A DNA stretch of 64,000 bases from Formosa sp. Hel1_33_131 (GTDB taxonomy: Bacteria; Bacteroidota; Bacteroidia; Flavobacteriales; Flavobacteriaceae). The translations under genes and the position numbers were made by a program. The stretch is from the NCBI GenBank assembly GCA_949499105.1, contig CATEFX010000026.1, positions 61,652 through 125,651 on the forward strand, written 5' to 3'. Under the pieces are notes generated by a model. It was not told the DNA's origin. It made no database searches and worked only from the letters and a program-made list of their open reading frames with translations. Numbering within the stretch: position 1 is the first letter of the stretch; the number at the start of each line of letters is the position of its first letter. Of the stretch, positions 44,686-53,751 are shown one piece after another.

Positions 44686-45390
44686 TTAATGAATATGTTT
44701 TATATAATAGGCTTCTAATTTTTTTGGAGGTGCACCAAAGAATTTCCTCAAGTGGATTACCATAAAATGAAACTGCAACGACCAGATGCCATTCGACTCA
44801 AAACGTCTCGCAGAGGTTGTTAGTGTACGTTGAATGACTTTAAAGGAACCCTGTTTATAAAGTCTATAGATGAACTCATTATCTTCATAAATTATGAAAT
44901 CTTCGTTATAGCCTTTTAGGTGTTCAAAAATGTTTTTTTCTACAAATAAACTTTGATCACCCCCACGACTCACTTTCCAATTAAATTGGGTGAACCAACC
45001 TGTCAATTGCAACCACCAATGGTTGCTATCAAATTTCATTTTAAAACACCCAGTCTTTGTCCCATCATTAATTGCTTCTACAATAGATTGATCAAAATTT
45101 TTCGGAGGAAATGAATCTGCATGCAAAAAATATAGAATGCTGCCTTTGGCTTGAGCAGCTCCAAAATTCATTTGTTTTGCACGCCCTTTTGGGCTGTTTA
45201 ACCCAATCACTTTGGGGTGTTTTTTTGAAAATCCTGAGACTATATTTTGAGATCCATCGCTACTTCCACCATCAATCACAAGAATTTCTGAAATCAATTT
45301 TTCGTTAGAATTTTGATGTAAATAGGCCAAAAAGGCTTCTATGTTTTTAGCTTCATTCAATACAGGGACAATGACACTTATTTTAGTCAT
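44686..45390 (-). CDS. Arsenosugar-associated glycosyltransferase (TIGR04283-type)
   Basis: The 234-residue GT2 protein starts KISVIVPVLNEAKNIEAFL, then VIDGGSSDGSQ, GRAKQMNFGA, LYFLHADSFPP and EDNEFIYRLYKQG. The combination and the setting with ArsM and ArsS match the TIGR04283 family named for arsenosugar biosynthesis. It likely adds a group to the arsenic-bound ribose, but the step is not proven. It overlaps the DUF547 gene by 8 bp. Confidence 0.88.
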   Translation of the reverse strand: MTKISVIVPVLNEAKNIEAFLAYLHQNSNEKLISEILVIDGGSSDGSQNIVSGFSKKHPKVIGLNSPKGRAKQMNFGAAQAKGSILYFLHADSFPPKNFDQSIVEAINDGTKTGCFKMKFDSNHWWLQLTGWFTQFNWKVSRGGDQSLFVEKNIFEHLKGYNEDFIIYEDNEFIYRLYKQGSFKVIQRTLTTSARRFESNGIWSLQFHFMVIHLRKFFGAPPKKLEAYYIKHIH

Positions 45391-46081
45391 TCAGCGCCCA
45401 ATTATAGCTTAAAAACTCAATTTTTGTTTGGGGTGAAATTGCGGTCGTACTGTAGTTATTGAGGTAGGTGATAAAAGCGTTTCCTTTTGGGAAATCAGAT
45501 TTAAACCATTTAAATATCTTTGAAATTTTAATGGTGGCGGGTGCCAGATTATTTTTCGAAGGAGCATTGATAAAATCATGTGCGGCTTGATCCAATTGAT
45601 CATTTAATGTTTTTGCTTCAAACGCGCAATTCGAAAGTTTAGGGCAGGATTCCGATGCGCATACAATCGCAAAATGAATTCGCGAATCTCCCATAGGTCT
45701 CAAAATCTCATGCTCAATCGTATTGAGTGACATCGTTTTTCCATCGATTACAATAAATTTTTGACCCCATGGATCACTTAATTTTTTGATGCTTTTTACG
45801 GGGTAATTATTTAAGATAAGCTGAATTGTAAAGGCGTTATACGCATTGATCCAATAGGCTTTTTTTTCAGAAGTGCTCCAATGGTCTTCAGGCGCGTGAT
45901 GGGCTAAATCGGCAAGGTAATCATCAAGAGATTCTCGGTTATTAAGGAATCCTTTATAATTGACCTTTCCAGTGTCCGAAACATAGAGTTGCAAAATATT
46001 GGTCCATTCTGAATGGTCCATTTTTTGTGCAGTAGAAGTCCAAAAGCACAGGGTTAAAACGTAGATTAAGAGGTGTTTCAT
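45383..46081 (-). CDS. DUF547 protein, secreted
   Basis: The frame opens at 46132, inside arsM, but the ATG at 46081 gives a clear signal peptide (MKHLLIYVLTLCFWTSTAQ) and 232 residues. DUF547 motifs are clear: KKAYWINAYNAFTIQLIL, VNYKGFL and DSRIHFAIVCASESCPKL with the conserved Cys. DUF547 proteins are often found in arsenosugar loci and may be papain-fold enzymes; activity unknown. It is exported. Confidence 0.88.
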   Translation of the reverse strand: MKHLLIYVLTLCFWTSTAQKMDHSEWTNILQLYVSDTGKVNYKGFLNNRESLDDYLADLAHHAPEDHWSTSEKKAYWINAYNAFTIQLILNNYPVKSIKKLSDPWGQKFIVIDGKTMSLNTIEHEILRPMGDSRIHFAIVCASESCPKLSNCAFEAKTLNDQLDQAAHDFINAPSKNNLAPATIKISKIFKWFKSDFPKGNAFITYLNNYSTTAISPQTKIEFLSYNWALND

Positions 46082-46091
46082 TTTATTTAGG

Positions 46092-47060
46092 TTAACAGCA
46101 ACCACCACCATCATAATGAAATGTGGAGTCACTAAAGTAAATGTCGTTTCGATTTAAATTTGCTAAAGCAGCGGCCGTTTTATCACAAATCGCTAAGGGC
46201 TGATTTTTTAATAAAATATGTCCTGCAGTATCGTCAAAGAAGTCGTCTTTGCCGTAATAAATGGCTGCTTTCCCTGTAAAAACACAAGGCCCGTCGGCGG
46301 GCATTGGGTCTTTGATCGCAGCAACTTCGATCGATTCAATATAGATTAATTCCTCGGTATTATAATTCAGAGGATCTAAAATTCGATAGGGTTTTCGGGC
46401 TCTAATTTCAATCGTTCCAAATCCAGCATCGGTCAGCATCTTAACATAATCAGCAATTGGGATGCTGCCGCTCAAACACAAGGCACGAAGGCGTTCGTCT
46501 TCGCGAAGTGTTTCATTCATAGGCTGTTCACATGTGGGGTCGCTCATCACTAATTTTCCGTGTGGTTTTAGGACGCGATACATTTCGGAGATCGCTTTTT
46601 TGAGGTCTTCAACTTTAAAGATATTGAATAAACAATTCTGAGCTGCCACATCAATACTGTTATCTTCTAAAGGTAAGTGTAGAGCGTCTCCTTTTTTCAG
46701 GCTTACAAAGTCTTTATTAAACCAGGGGTTTTGAGCTTCTGCTTCCACAAAGTTTTTTTTGGAGGCTTCCAGCATTTCATCCACCACATCCACGCCGATC
46801 ACACCGTTTTTTTGACGACTGAAATATGCAAATTGAAGCAATTCCATACCGCCTCCAACTCCAACATATAATATTTTGGGATTGTTGGTCAGGTCACGCG
46901 CATGAACTGTGCTTCCGCAACCATAGTTCATTTCTTGCATGATTTTGGGAATTTTCAGACCTGGAAGCTCCCAAACAGGGTTGGTTGTGCAGCAGAGTCC
47001 AATATCGGGACTGAGGGCTGCTTCTTTGTAAACATCGTGGGTAGTATCTAAGTAGCTCAT
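46092..47060 (-). CDS. arsM: Arsenite methyltransferase ArsM of the arsenosugar pathway
   Basis: The 322-residue SAM-dependent methyltransferase has motif I ILYVGVGGGMELLQF (about residue 63) and the pattern GVIGVDVVDEML. Cys residues that can hold As(III) include Cys23-Cys24, Cys48 (NYGCGS) and a C-terminal GGGCC pair. It methylates trivalent arsenic, giving the dimethylarsenic species that ArsS uses. The setting with ArsS, a phosphorylase and two TIGR0428x transferases supports the arsenosugar subtype. Confidence 0.92.
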   Translation of the reverse strand: MSYLDTTHDVYKEAALSPDIGLCCTTNPVWELPGLKIPKIMQEMNYGCGSTVHARDLTNNPKILYVGVGGGMELLQFAYFSRQKNGVIGVDVVDEMLEASKKNFVEAEAQNPWFNKDFVSLKKGDALHLPLEDNSIDVAAQNCLFNIFKVEDLKKAISEMYRVLKPHGKLVMSDPTCEQPMNETLREDERLRALCLSGSIPIADYVKMLTDAGFGTIEIRARKPYRILDPLNYNTEELIYIESIEVAAIKDPMPADGPCVFTGKAAIYYGKDDFFDDTAGHILLKNQPLAICDKTAAALANLNRNDIYFSDSTFHYDGGGCC

Positions 47061-47089
47061 TTTTTTATATTTAGTAAGAGGTGTCTGTT

Positions 47090-48604
47090 TTAAAATTTTA
47101 TTTTCAATAATTGTTTTCTCATATTCCCTTGTCCCAAGATATGAATATTTTCTTTAGATTTTACAGCGGTCTCTGCGATAAAAATTACATCAGAATTTGC
47201 AAATAAAACCTCAGGGATAATTTTTCCGTCTGGATTTATTTTGATAGTGTATAAATTAGTTTTTGAGAATCGTTTATCCTGCTTAACTATTAGTTTTTCT
47301 TTATCCATATTAATGTACCCATTCATTAATATATTTAGTTGATTACCGTTAAAGAAAGGATAGGTTGATGAATCTTTTTTGTTATACTTAGAGTTTATTT
47401 TTTCAGTTTGTCTTAGTTCTAAAACAGTGTCCCAGAGCAGCTCTCCTTCAGGACTTATTTTTCCAATTAAAATATCATCGTACAACTTATCATCTGCTGA
47501 ATTTGGGGTCGTAGTTATAAAAAGAGACACACCTACTATGACTGGTATTGCCGCAATTGGAGTGCCTACAATAATTGGTGCTTGTTGTTCTCTGATGTAA
47601 AATTGACCAACAACATAAGTGTTGAGCTGCTCGTCTATAAAAATGTTTTTTATATCAACGCCTCGATTACCTCTAAATAGCCCTTTAAAATACTTGCTAG
47701 CTTTTTTATTTGAAAACACCGTTTGTTGTTGCGATTTTAAAGAGAATGAATCTAAATCTATAGTGTAGTGTGTGAATCCTTTAAATCCACCTTCTTTGTG
47801 ATTTGAATATAAGCCACTTATAATGTAATCAGTTGCACGAATATCAGAATTAATTAACTCATAAATGCCCGGTTCAATTTGGAGTTCAATACTCTTTTGG
47901 TTGTTTAATTCAATAAGTTTATATGTTTTTTTATCTTTTGAGTAAATTATATTAAAAAGCAAATAGATGTTATTTTGAGCTTGTGAAGCATTTAAGAAAC
48001 GTGTATTTCTATGGGGAATGTTTTTATCTGCAAATATTTTATGTTCATTTAATTCTTCTAACTCATCAGAAAACACTTTTACAAAGGCATACAATGATTT
48101 ATGTTCAATTACAGGGAAACTCAACACAATTTTAGATGAATATTCTAAGTTGATCTCAAAGTCATTTTTCAGAGCACGATACACTTCTAGAGTTGAGTTC
48201 TTATCAACTTTTAAAAGTGATTTCTGTTCAAAAGATTGGGTTTTCAAGTTAATAACATCACATCTCAATGAAATGGATTTATTTTTTTGTTCCTTTATAA
48301 AAACGTGTGCTTTTTCGTTTAATATAAAAACATCTAAAATTTTTGTTTCATTTTGAGTTTTAATTTCAACACGATTCGTAAAATTCATATGGTCATAGAA
48401 CTCAACAAAATAATTCCGAAGTGTACCATTAACCTTGTGTGGTCTTATGGATACAAAATTGCCAATTGAATCACTTGCAGTTAGTTCACTATGATCAATT
48501 AAAAATTGACGATCCTTAAGAATGTTTCCTTTATTTATTTCTTGAGAAGACGTTGTAAGGAAAGTTAAAAAAAATAGTAGGAGAAAAGGGGGCTTGAGGG
48601 ACAT
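47090..48604 (-). CDS. Secreted 504-residue protein of unknown function inside the arsenosugar run
   Basis: It has a signal peptide (about 1-20, ending TTSSQE) followed by a long Lys/Asn/Ile-rich, strand-rich region. A hydrophobic stretch IVGTPIAAIPVIVGVSLFI lies near residue 350. Repeated short strand patterns (LYDDILIGKISPEGELLWD and LYTIKINPDGKIIPEV) suggest a beta-propeller, as in quinoprotein-like repeats. I recognise no family. It sits between arsM (30 bp) and the phosphorylase gene (4 bp) without disturbing the operon. Its AT-rich codons differ from those of its neighbours, which may mean later insertion. Confidence 0.75.
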   Translation of the reverse strand: MSLKPPFLLLFFLTFLTTSSQEINKGNILKDRQFLIDHSELTASDSIGNFVSIRPHKVNGTLRNYFVEFYDHMNFTNRVEIKTQNETKILDVFILNEKAHVFIKEQKNKSISLRCDVINLKTQSFEQKSLLKVDKNSTLEVYRALKNDFEINLEYSSKIVLSFPVIEHKSLYAFVKVFSDELEELNEHKIFADKNIPHRNTRFLNASQAQNNIYLLFNIIYSKDKKTYKLIELNNQKSIELQIEPGIYELINSDIRATDYIISGLYSNHKEGGFKGFTHYTIDLDSFSLKSQQQTVFSNKKASKYFKGLFRGNRGVDIKNIFIDEQLNTYVVGQFYIREQQAPIIVGTPIAAIPVIVGVSLFITTTPNSADDKLYDDILIGKISPEGELLWDTVLELRQTEKINSKYNKKDSSTYPFFNGNQLNILMNGYINMDKEKLIVKQDKRFSKTNLYTIKINPDGKIIPEVLFANSDVIFIAETAVKSKENIHILGQGNMRKQLLKIKF

Positions 48605-48607
48605 TGT

Positions 48608-49420
48608 CTATAACATTTTTATTAATTCTTTAAAGAGTGTAATCATTTTAGGTTCGGCTTTTGCGGCAATTTCAATGATCTCCGAAATATCGACAGCTTT
48701 TAAGTTGTCAGGATCACATTCATCGGTTAAAACAGACACCGCAGCGACTTTTAACTTCAAGTGATTTGCCACAATTATTTCTGGAACGGTGCTCATTCCC
48801 ACGGCATCGGCGCCCATTAGTTTTAACATTTTGTATTCAGCACGGGTTTCTAGCTGTGGGCCAACCACACTTACATAAACGCCTTTGTGTAAGTCAATAT
48901 TATGATTTGCAGCGATTTCTTGAATCGTTTGGTTTATTTTTCCATCATAGGGTGCGCTCATATCTACAAAGCGATCTCCTAATTGTTCCACGCCTTTAAA
49001 CGCTAATGGCGAGCCTCCTTGTAAGTTGATGTGGTCATCGATCAGCATCAGGTCTCCTTTTTTATAATTCAGATTTAAAGCCCCTGACGCATTAGAAACT
49101 AATAAAGTGGACACGCCCAACTGCTTCATGATTCGGACCGGATAGGTAACATCTTGCAGGGTATAGCCTTCATAAAGATGAAACCGCCCTTGCATTACGA
49201 TGACTTTTTTTCCTTCAAGCATGCCGTAAATTAATTTTCCTTTATGAAACTCAACCGTCGCTGTTGGGAAATTTGGAATATGGTTGTAACTCACTTCTTT
49301 AATAATCTCAACATGATTAATGAGTTGTCCTAATCCGGTTCCTAAAATAATCCCAATTTCGGGAGATTCAAAGCCTTTTTCTTTCAGGTAATCGGTCGTT
49401 TCTTCAATAAGTTTTATCAT
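48608..49420 (-). CDS. Purine nucleoside phosphorylase
   Basis: The 270-residue protein has the trimeric PNP motifs: GIILGTGLGQL, the QGRFHLYEGY substrate loop, TLLVSNASGALN and the ADAVGMSTVPEI active-site part. It cleaves purine nucleosides with phosphate. In this locus it could release adenine from the 5'-deoxy-5'-dimethylarsinoyl-adenosine made by ArsS; this is an inference from gene context. It overlaps the TIGR04282-type gene by 4 bp (ATGA). Confidence 0.94.
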   Translation of the reverse strand: MIKLIEETTDYLKEKGFESPEIGIILGTGLGQLINHVEIIKEVSYNHIPNFPTATVEFHKGKLIYGMLEGKKVIVMQGRFHLYEGYTLQDVTYPVRIMKQLGVSTLLVSNASGALNLNYKKGDLMLIDDHINLQGGSPLAFKGVEQLGDRFVDMSAPYDGKINQTIQEIAANHNIDLHKGVYVSVVGPQLETRAEYKMLKLMGADAVGMSTVPEIIVANHLKLKVAAVSVLTDECDPDNLKAVDISEIIEIAAKAEPKMITLFKELIKML

Positions 49421-50025
49421 AATTTTTTTATCTTTTTTAGTAATTCTGGTTGATTTTGTAGGTCTTCAAATGTATCAATGTCATTTAAGGCTTCCAAAAG
49501 TTTAACGTTGAGTTCTTTTAGGTCTTTTAAAGTGGACTCTAGTACTGAGTCGGTTCCCCATTGTTTGTTTTTAAATAGAGACGGATGAAGCTTGGTCATT
49601 CCTAGTAAATAATAGCCACCATCGAGCGACGGCCCTAAAACAACTTCATGGTTTTCTAAGGCTTCAAATGCTTTTTCGAGGTGGATGGATTTTAAATCAA
49701 ACAAATCACTACCAACAATCACTACCTTTTCATAGGAATCCTTAAAAGCAGTTTCAAATGCCATTTGCATCCGCGCGCCTAAGTCGGTTCCTTTTTGCAG
49801 TTTTTTTTGATAGATTGATGCATTCCATAAGTCGTTTTTCTGGATTTCTTCTGAGTAATATACAACTTTATCGCTAGTGGCGGTGCTTAACACCGACTCG
49901 GTATGTTTTAGTAGAATTTTATAAATTTTTAGGGCATCTTCATTTCCAATGGTTTTGGAAAGTCGTGTTTTTACTTTTCCTAACTCAGGATTTCGCACAA
50001 AAACGATGATTATATTTTTATTCAT
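49417..50025 (-). CDS. Arsenosugar-associated transferase (TIGR04282-type)
   Basis: The 202-residue protein has a nucleotidyltransferase / GT-A fold: NIIIVFVRNPELGKVKTRL at the start, GSDLFDL in the middle and ALENHEVVLGPSLDGGYYLLGM, which is typical for DUF2064/TIGR04282 proteins found with arsenosugar genes. It probably makes or transfers an activated group. It overlaps the rhodanese gene by 8 bp. Confidence 0.88.
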   Translation of the reverse strand: MNKNIIIVFVRNPELGKVKTRLSKTIGNEDALKIYKILLKHTESVLSTATSDKVVYYSEEIQKNDLWNASIYQKKLQKGTDLGARMQMAFETAFKDSYEKVVIVGSDLFDLKSIHLEKAFEALENHEVVLGPSLDGGYYLLGMTKLHPSLFKNKQWGTDSVLESTLKDLKELNVKLLEALNDIDTFEDLQNQPELLKKIKKL

Positions 50026-50515
50026 ACACCTTGATTCCTTTTAATAAATACCGGTCCCATTCTTTTGAGTATATATGCACTTTTGATGTGGGTTCTTTAA
50101 GATTATTAAAAACGTCCCTGTCTTTATTAACCCAATCAAAAATCCCGCCATATAAGTTAAAAACCGATGTATAACCCTCATTAAGAAGGCGTTTTCCAAT
50201 AATTTCAGATCGGACTCCAATAGCGCAATACACCACAATCATTTTATTTTTTTCAATGTTCAGACGTCTTATTTTTGAAATCTCAAAATCTTTAAACCCA
50301 ACAGCAATGGCGTTTTCTAGGTGACTTATGTCGTACTCTGCTGGTTCACGAGCATCTAATATAATGGGTTGGGTTTTTAATTCAGTTAGTTCATCGACAG
50401 TGATATAAGGAACAGCATTATCATTAAATTTATTCAGGACATCCTTTATAGATGTCTGACTAAATCCATTGGCCCACAGCAGACATAACCCGATTAAAAT
50501 TAGTTTTTGTTTCAT
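50018..50515 (-). CDS. Secreted rhodanese-like protein
   Basis: The frame opens at 50566, inside arsS, but the ATG at 50515 gives a signal peptide (about 1-20, ending NGFSQ) and 165 residues. The rhodanese domain has ILDAREPAEYDISHL and the active Cys97 in VVYCAIGVRSE. Rhodaneses move sulfur, but a role in thiol-arsenic chemistry is possible here. It starts 2 bp after the ArsS stop. Confidence 0.88.
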   Translation of the reverse strand: MKQKLILIGLCLLWANGFSQTSIKDVLNKFNDNAVPYITVDELTELKTQPIILDAREPAEYDISHLENAIAVGFKDFEISKIRRLNIEKNKMIVVYCAIGVRSEIIGKRLLNEGYTSVFNLYGGIFDWVNKDRDVFNNLKEPTSKVHIYSKEWDRYLLKGIKVYE

Positions 50516-50516
50516 G

Positions 50517-51572
50517 TTAAGCAACGGTTCCTTGGCAACTACTCCCTGCACCTGCAGTACAGCCATAACAGTGCTGCGATATACAAATGGTTCGTTTACT
50601 TAGGAGGTCTTTGTTGAATTCACGGATGTGCTGAACAGAACTATCAACTTTTAATTCTAACATCTGATTAAAATCGCAATCATAAAGCCAGCCGTCCCAA
50701 CTTACTGAAAGCGTGTTGGTACACATCACATTGGCTACGGCAGCGGGATTAAAAGCCGCTACTAAATTATACATATAATCTTCATAATTTTCAGAAGCGA
50801 TTAGATAATCTAAAAAACGACTGATCGGGAGGTTGGTGATCGAGAACAAATTATGAAACTGAATCTCGAAATTTGACAACAATGCCTTTTTGAAATCGGC
50901 TTCCAAAGCCGTTTGATCTCCTGGCAAAAAAGCCCCTGAAGGATTGTAAACCAAATCGAGTTTAAGATCTGATCCTGGCATGCCATAACCCACAGCGTTT
51001 AACATTTTCAAGGCTTTAATAGAGGCATTAAAAACACCATCGCCACGTTGTTGGTCTGTTTTTCCTTCGGTCCAATGAGGCATGGACGATATCACATGAA
51101 CGCCATGTTTTTTGAAAAATTCTGGCAGATCATTGTATTTTTTGTTGGCGGTAATGATGGTCAGATTGGAACGAACAATGACGTCTTTGACACCCACTTT
51201 GGTCGCTTCTTCGACAAACCATCTAAAGTCGGGGTTCATTTCTGGGGCACCGCCCGTCAGGTCTAAGGTGTGCGCGCCGGTCTGTTTAATCACATCCAAA
51301 CACTGTTGCATGGTCTGGCGCGTCATGATTTCTTTTCGATCGGGGCCTGCATCAACATGGCAATGACCACACACTTGATTGCACATATAGCCAACATTGA
51401 TCTGTAGAATCTCTAATGTTTTGGGGCGTAATGGAAATTGATTTTGGGCGGCTAATTTTGTACGAAACGTTGGGAGTTCTTCATCTTTGAAAATGCCATT
51501 GGATAAAATTTCTAATTGTCGTTTGGCGTTTGCAAGTTCATTTTCGCGTTTCTTTAGGGATTTTAATTGCAT
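50517..51572 (-). CDS. arsS: Radical SAM enzyme ArsS (arsenosugar biosynthesis)
   Basis: The 351-residue protein has the radical SAM motif CNQVCGHC (Cys64, Cys68, Cys71) after LEILQINVGYM, the LDLTGGAPEMNP motif, and a Cys-rich C-terminus with CISQHCYGCTAGAGSSC. This layout fits the ArsS family (TIGR04167), which joins the deoxyadenosyl part of SAM to dimethylarsinous acid. It follows the peroxidase-like gene by 3 bp. With arsM and the TIGR0428x transferases in the same run, assignment is strong. Confidence 0.94.
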   Translation of the reverse strand: MQLKSLKKRENELANAKRQLEILSNGIFKDEELPTFRTKLAAQNQFPLRPKTLEILQINVGYMCNQVCGHCHVDAGPDRKEIMTRQTMQQCLDVIKQTGAHTLDLTGGAPEMNPDFRWFVEEATKVGVKDVIVRSNLTIITANKKYNDLPEFFKKHGVHVISSMPHWTEGKTDQQRGDGVFNASIKALKMLNAVGYGMPGSDLKLDLVYNPSGAFLPGDQTALEADFKKALLSNFEIQFHNLFSITNLPISRFLDYLIASENYEDYMYNLVAAFNPAAVANVMCTNTLSVSWDGWLYDCDFNQMLELKVDSSVQHIREFNKDLLSKRTICISQHCYGCTAGAGSSCQGTVA

Positions 51573-51575
51573 CGA

Positions 51576-51911
51576 TTACATGGATAATTTTTTATACTTA
51601 TTCATCATTTGCACACTATGTACTAAGGTGGCGCCACTTTCAATGGCCGCACCGGCATGCACTGCTTCCATCATCTCTTCTTTGGTAATGCCACGTTTTA
51701 ATCCGTCTTGGGTATAGGCATCTATACAGTAAGGGCATTTTACGACATGCGATACCGCTAAGGCAATAAGAGATTTTTCACGCGCGGTTAAGGCCCCTTC
51801 TTCAAATACTTTGCCATAATAGTCAAAGAATTTCTCGCCGAGTTCTTCACTCCACTCTGTAATCGCTCCAAATTTTCGTAAATCGGAGGGCTCATAATAG
51901 GTATTGCTCAT
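51576..51911 (-). CDS. Arsenosugar-associated peroxidase-like protein (carboxymuconolactone decarboxylase fold)
   Basis: The frame opens at 51992, but the ATG at 51911 (MSNTYYEPSDLRKFG) gives the family start and 111 residues. It has an AhpD/CMD fold: VSHVVKCPYCIDAYTQDGLKRG with the Cys59-x2-Cys62 pair, then EEMMEAVHAGAAI. It is the first gene of the arsenosugar run and belongs to the small peroxidase-like family seen beside ArsS genes (TIGR04169). It may reduce a pathway intermediate or handle oxidised thiols. Confidence 0.9.
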   Translation of the reverse strand: MSNTYYEPSDLRKFGAITEWSEELGEKFFDYYGKVFEEGALTAREKSLIALAVSHVVKCPYCIDAYTQDGLKRGITKEEMMEAVHAGAAIESGATLVHSVQMMNKYKKLSM

Positions 51912-52238
51912 GTTTGTTTTTTTTAAGACCGTTTTTATAATTTTTCTAAAATTAGTGAAAAATCCTCGAAATCTATAAATTTTACAATCCATAATGCTGT
52001 TTTATAGCTCTTTAATAACACTACAAAACCACAACAGTCTCTTGATTTTTATTTTATGATTTCCTTTAATAATGCAGCTCATAATTACATAATTCATAAT
52101 TCTGACAGGTTAAATTATAGTTTTCACTATTTTTTAGCACAAATATTATTGAATGTATATTTTATGTAGTGGCTAATAATTTGCGCGTCAAGAGGTCTGA
52201 TTGTTAATATTGGAGGTATAACCTTAAATCTATTTAAA
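51912..52238. other. Divergent intergenic region of the arsenosugar run and a T9SS gene
   Basis: No gene is evident. Three near-tandem copies of CATAATT stand at 52080-52086, 52088-52094 and 52095-52101. No strict TAnnTTTG box was found for the arsenosugar direction. The stretch ATTTTATGTAGTGG near 52160 recurs upstream of the paralogous T9SS gene at 54.9 kb. Confidence 0.5.
52080..52101. repeat. Three near-tandem CATAATT copies
   Basis: Three exact 7-bp copies with 1- and 0-bp gaps, midway between the first gene of the arsenosugar run and the T9SS gene. Could be a regulator site or chance in AT-rich DNA. Confidence 0.4.
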
Positions 52239-53495
52239 ATGAAAAAAATTACTTTATTATTGACAGTTATGACATTTTCTCTTGGATTCGCCCAAAGTCT
52301 CCCTATAGATTTTGCAGATCCTTTAGATGCGAAATTTGTTGGTGCTGGTGGAGCTACATTTAGTGTTACTGCTGACGGCACTAATGCTATTGGACAAATT
52401 ATTGGAGGATCTGATCAGTACAATAGCAGGATTGACTTGGCATTAGATACATATATAGATATGACTACAGCTGCTAAAACGTTTACTTTTAAATTTTACA
52501 CGACTGAAGCTGTCGTAATGGAAGGATTGCTTCAAATTGGCGCTGAAAAGGCTGGTGGATATCCTATAGAATTGCAGTTTACAACTAATGGTGTTATTGG
52601 CTGGGAAACGATCACCCTTGATTTTACAAACGCCACAAACGGATATCCAAATGCTGCAGACCCCGTTGTTTTCGGACAATATGCTCAAATATCGGTTTTT
52701 ACTAATTTCGGAGATACTGGTTTTTCAACGTATTGGATAGATGATATTGCTGGTGCAGCTAATGGAACTGCAGTTCCTCAACCAATAACTTCCCTAAGTG
52801 TAGATTTTGAAACAACGACTGCGTTTGCACCTGATGCTGGAAGTGTTTACACAGATCAGGTCACAAACGATTTAACCACTGGAATTAATTCTTCAGCTAA
52901 TGTGGGTCAGGCATCTCAAGTTAATAATGGACCTTGGGCAAATACTCAATTAGTAGTTACACCATCTTTAGATATGTCAGCTGAAGACAAAGGCTTTTCA
53001 TTAATGGTTAAAGGGCCAAGAGCTGTATCGGTTAAGTTAAAGCTTGAGGGTGGTACTAATAACGAATTAGATGCATCCTACACAACTCCGAATGTTTGGC
53101 AGGAACTTACTTGGGATTTTTCTTCTGACTCTTCAGTAAATCATAACAAAATAGTTCTATTTTTTGATATTTCTGGAGCTACTAGTGCAACTGCTTCGGA
53201 TGATGTCTTTTTGATAGACAATCTTGAGTTTGCAGTTTTTAGTACATTTTCTACATCTAATTACTCCTCAAACGCCGTAAAACTATACCCAAACCCAGCT
53301 AAGGGGATTGTAAACTTCTCAACGGTTTCAAACAAAGCGTTAGAGGTTTCAGTCTATGATTTATTAGGGAAACAAGTATTGCGTGCAGAAAATGTGCAAT
53401 CTCAACTTAATATATCAAGCTTAAACCCTGGAATGTATTTTGTAAATATGACTCAAGGATCTAGTGTTTCTACTAAAAAACTATTAGTAAACTAA
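52239..53495 (+). CDS. T9SS-secreted protein with two jelly-roll-like modules (copy A)
   Basis: The 418-residue protein has a signal peptide (about 1-19, ending LGFAQ), two related beta-rich modules (about 20-180 and 185-330) and a type A T9SS sorting domain (about 345-418) starting LYPNPA and ending KKLLVN. Each module has a W-x-x-[IL]-T-x-D-F strand and an ending [YF]xIDxI/L pair (TYWIDDIAGA; VFLIDNLEF), which resembles carbohydrate-binding jelly rolls. It is about 80 percent similar over its first module to the gene at 55000. Substrate unknown. Confidence 0.88.
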   Translation: MKKITLLLTVMTFSLGFAQSLPIDFADPLDAKFVGAGGATFSVTADGTNAIGQIIGGSDQYNSRIDLALDTYIDMTTAAKTFTFKFYTTEAVVMEGLLQIGAEKAGGYPIELQFTTNGVIGWETITLDFTNATNGYPNAADPVVFGQYAQISVFTNFGDTGFSTYWIDDIAGAANGTAVPQPITSLSVDFETTTAFAPDAGSVYTDQVTNDLTTGINSSANVGQASQVNNGPWANTQLVVTPSLDMSAEDKGFSLMVKGPRAVSVKLKLEGGTNNELDASYTTPNVWQELTWDFSSDSSVNHNKIVLFFDISGATSATASDDVFLIDNLEFAVFSTFSTSNYSSNAVKLYPNPAKGIVNFSTVSNKALEVSVYDLLGKQVLRAENVQSQLNISSLNPGMYFVNMTQGSSVSTKKLLVN

Positions 53496-53530
53496 GTAGG
53501 ATGACTAACTAACTGACCAACTTTAGTTTT

Positions 53531-53560
53531 AAAGAGGCCTCCAATTGGAGGCCTCTTTTT
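53531..53560 (+). terminator. Terminator after T9SS copy A
   Basis: A long perfect palindrome with arms AAAGAGGCCTCCAA and TTGGAGGCCTCTTT followed by T-run, 35 bp after the stop. Confidence 0.9.
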
Positions 53561-53714
53561 ATTTTCATTGTTTTAGGAGTTTGGTTCTGTTCAACGATCG
53601 ATTATTAGGATTTAACTATTTAACTCACTATTTAGCGAAGTGAGTTTCTTATTTGTTATCATTTGGAATTAATAATTTATTTCAAAATTTCATATTTTAA
53701 CGTTAATATTATAT

Positions 53715-53722
53715 TATATTTG
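53715..53722 (+). promoter_or_regulatory. -7 promoter box of the 53752 gene
   Basis: TATATTTG matches TAnnTTTG, 30 bp upstream of the ATG. Confidence 0.55.
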
Positions 53723-53751
53723 AGTTCATCATCAATTTAAAATCATTTATT

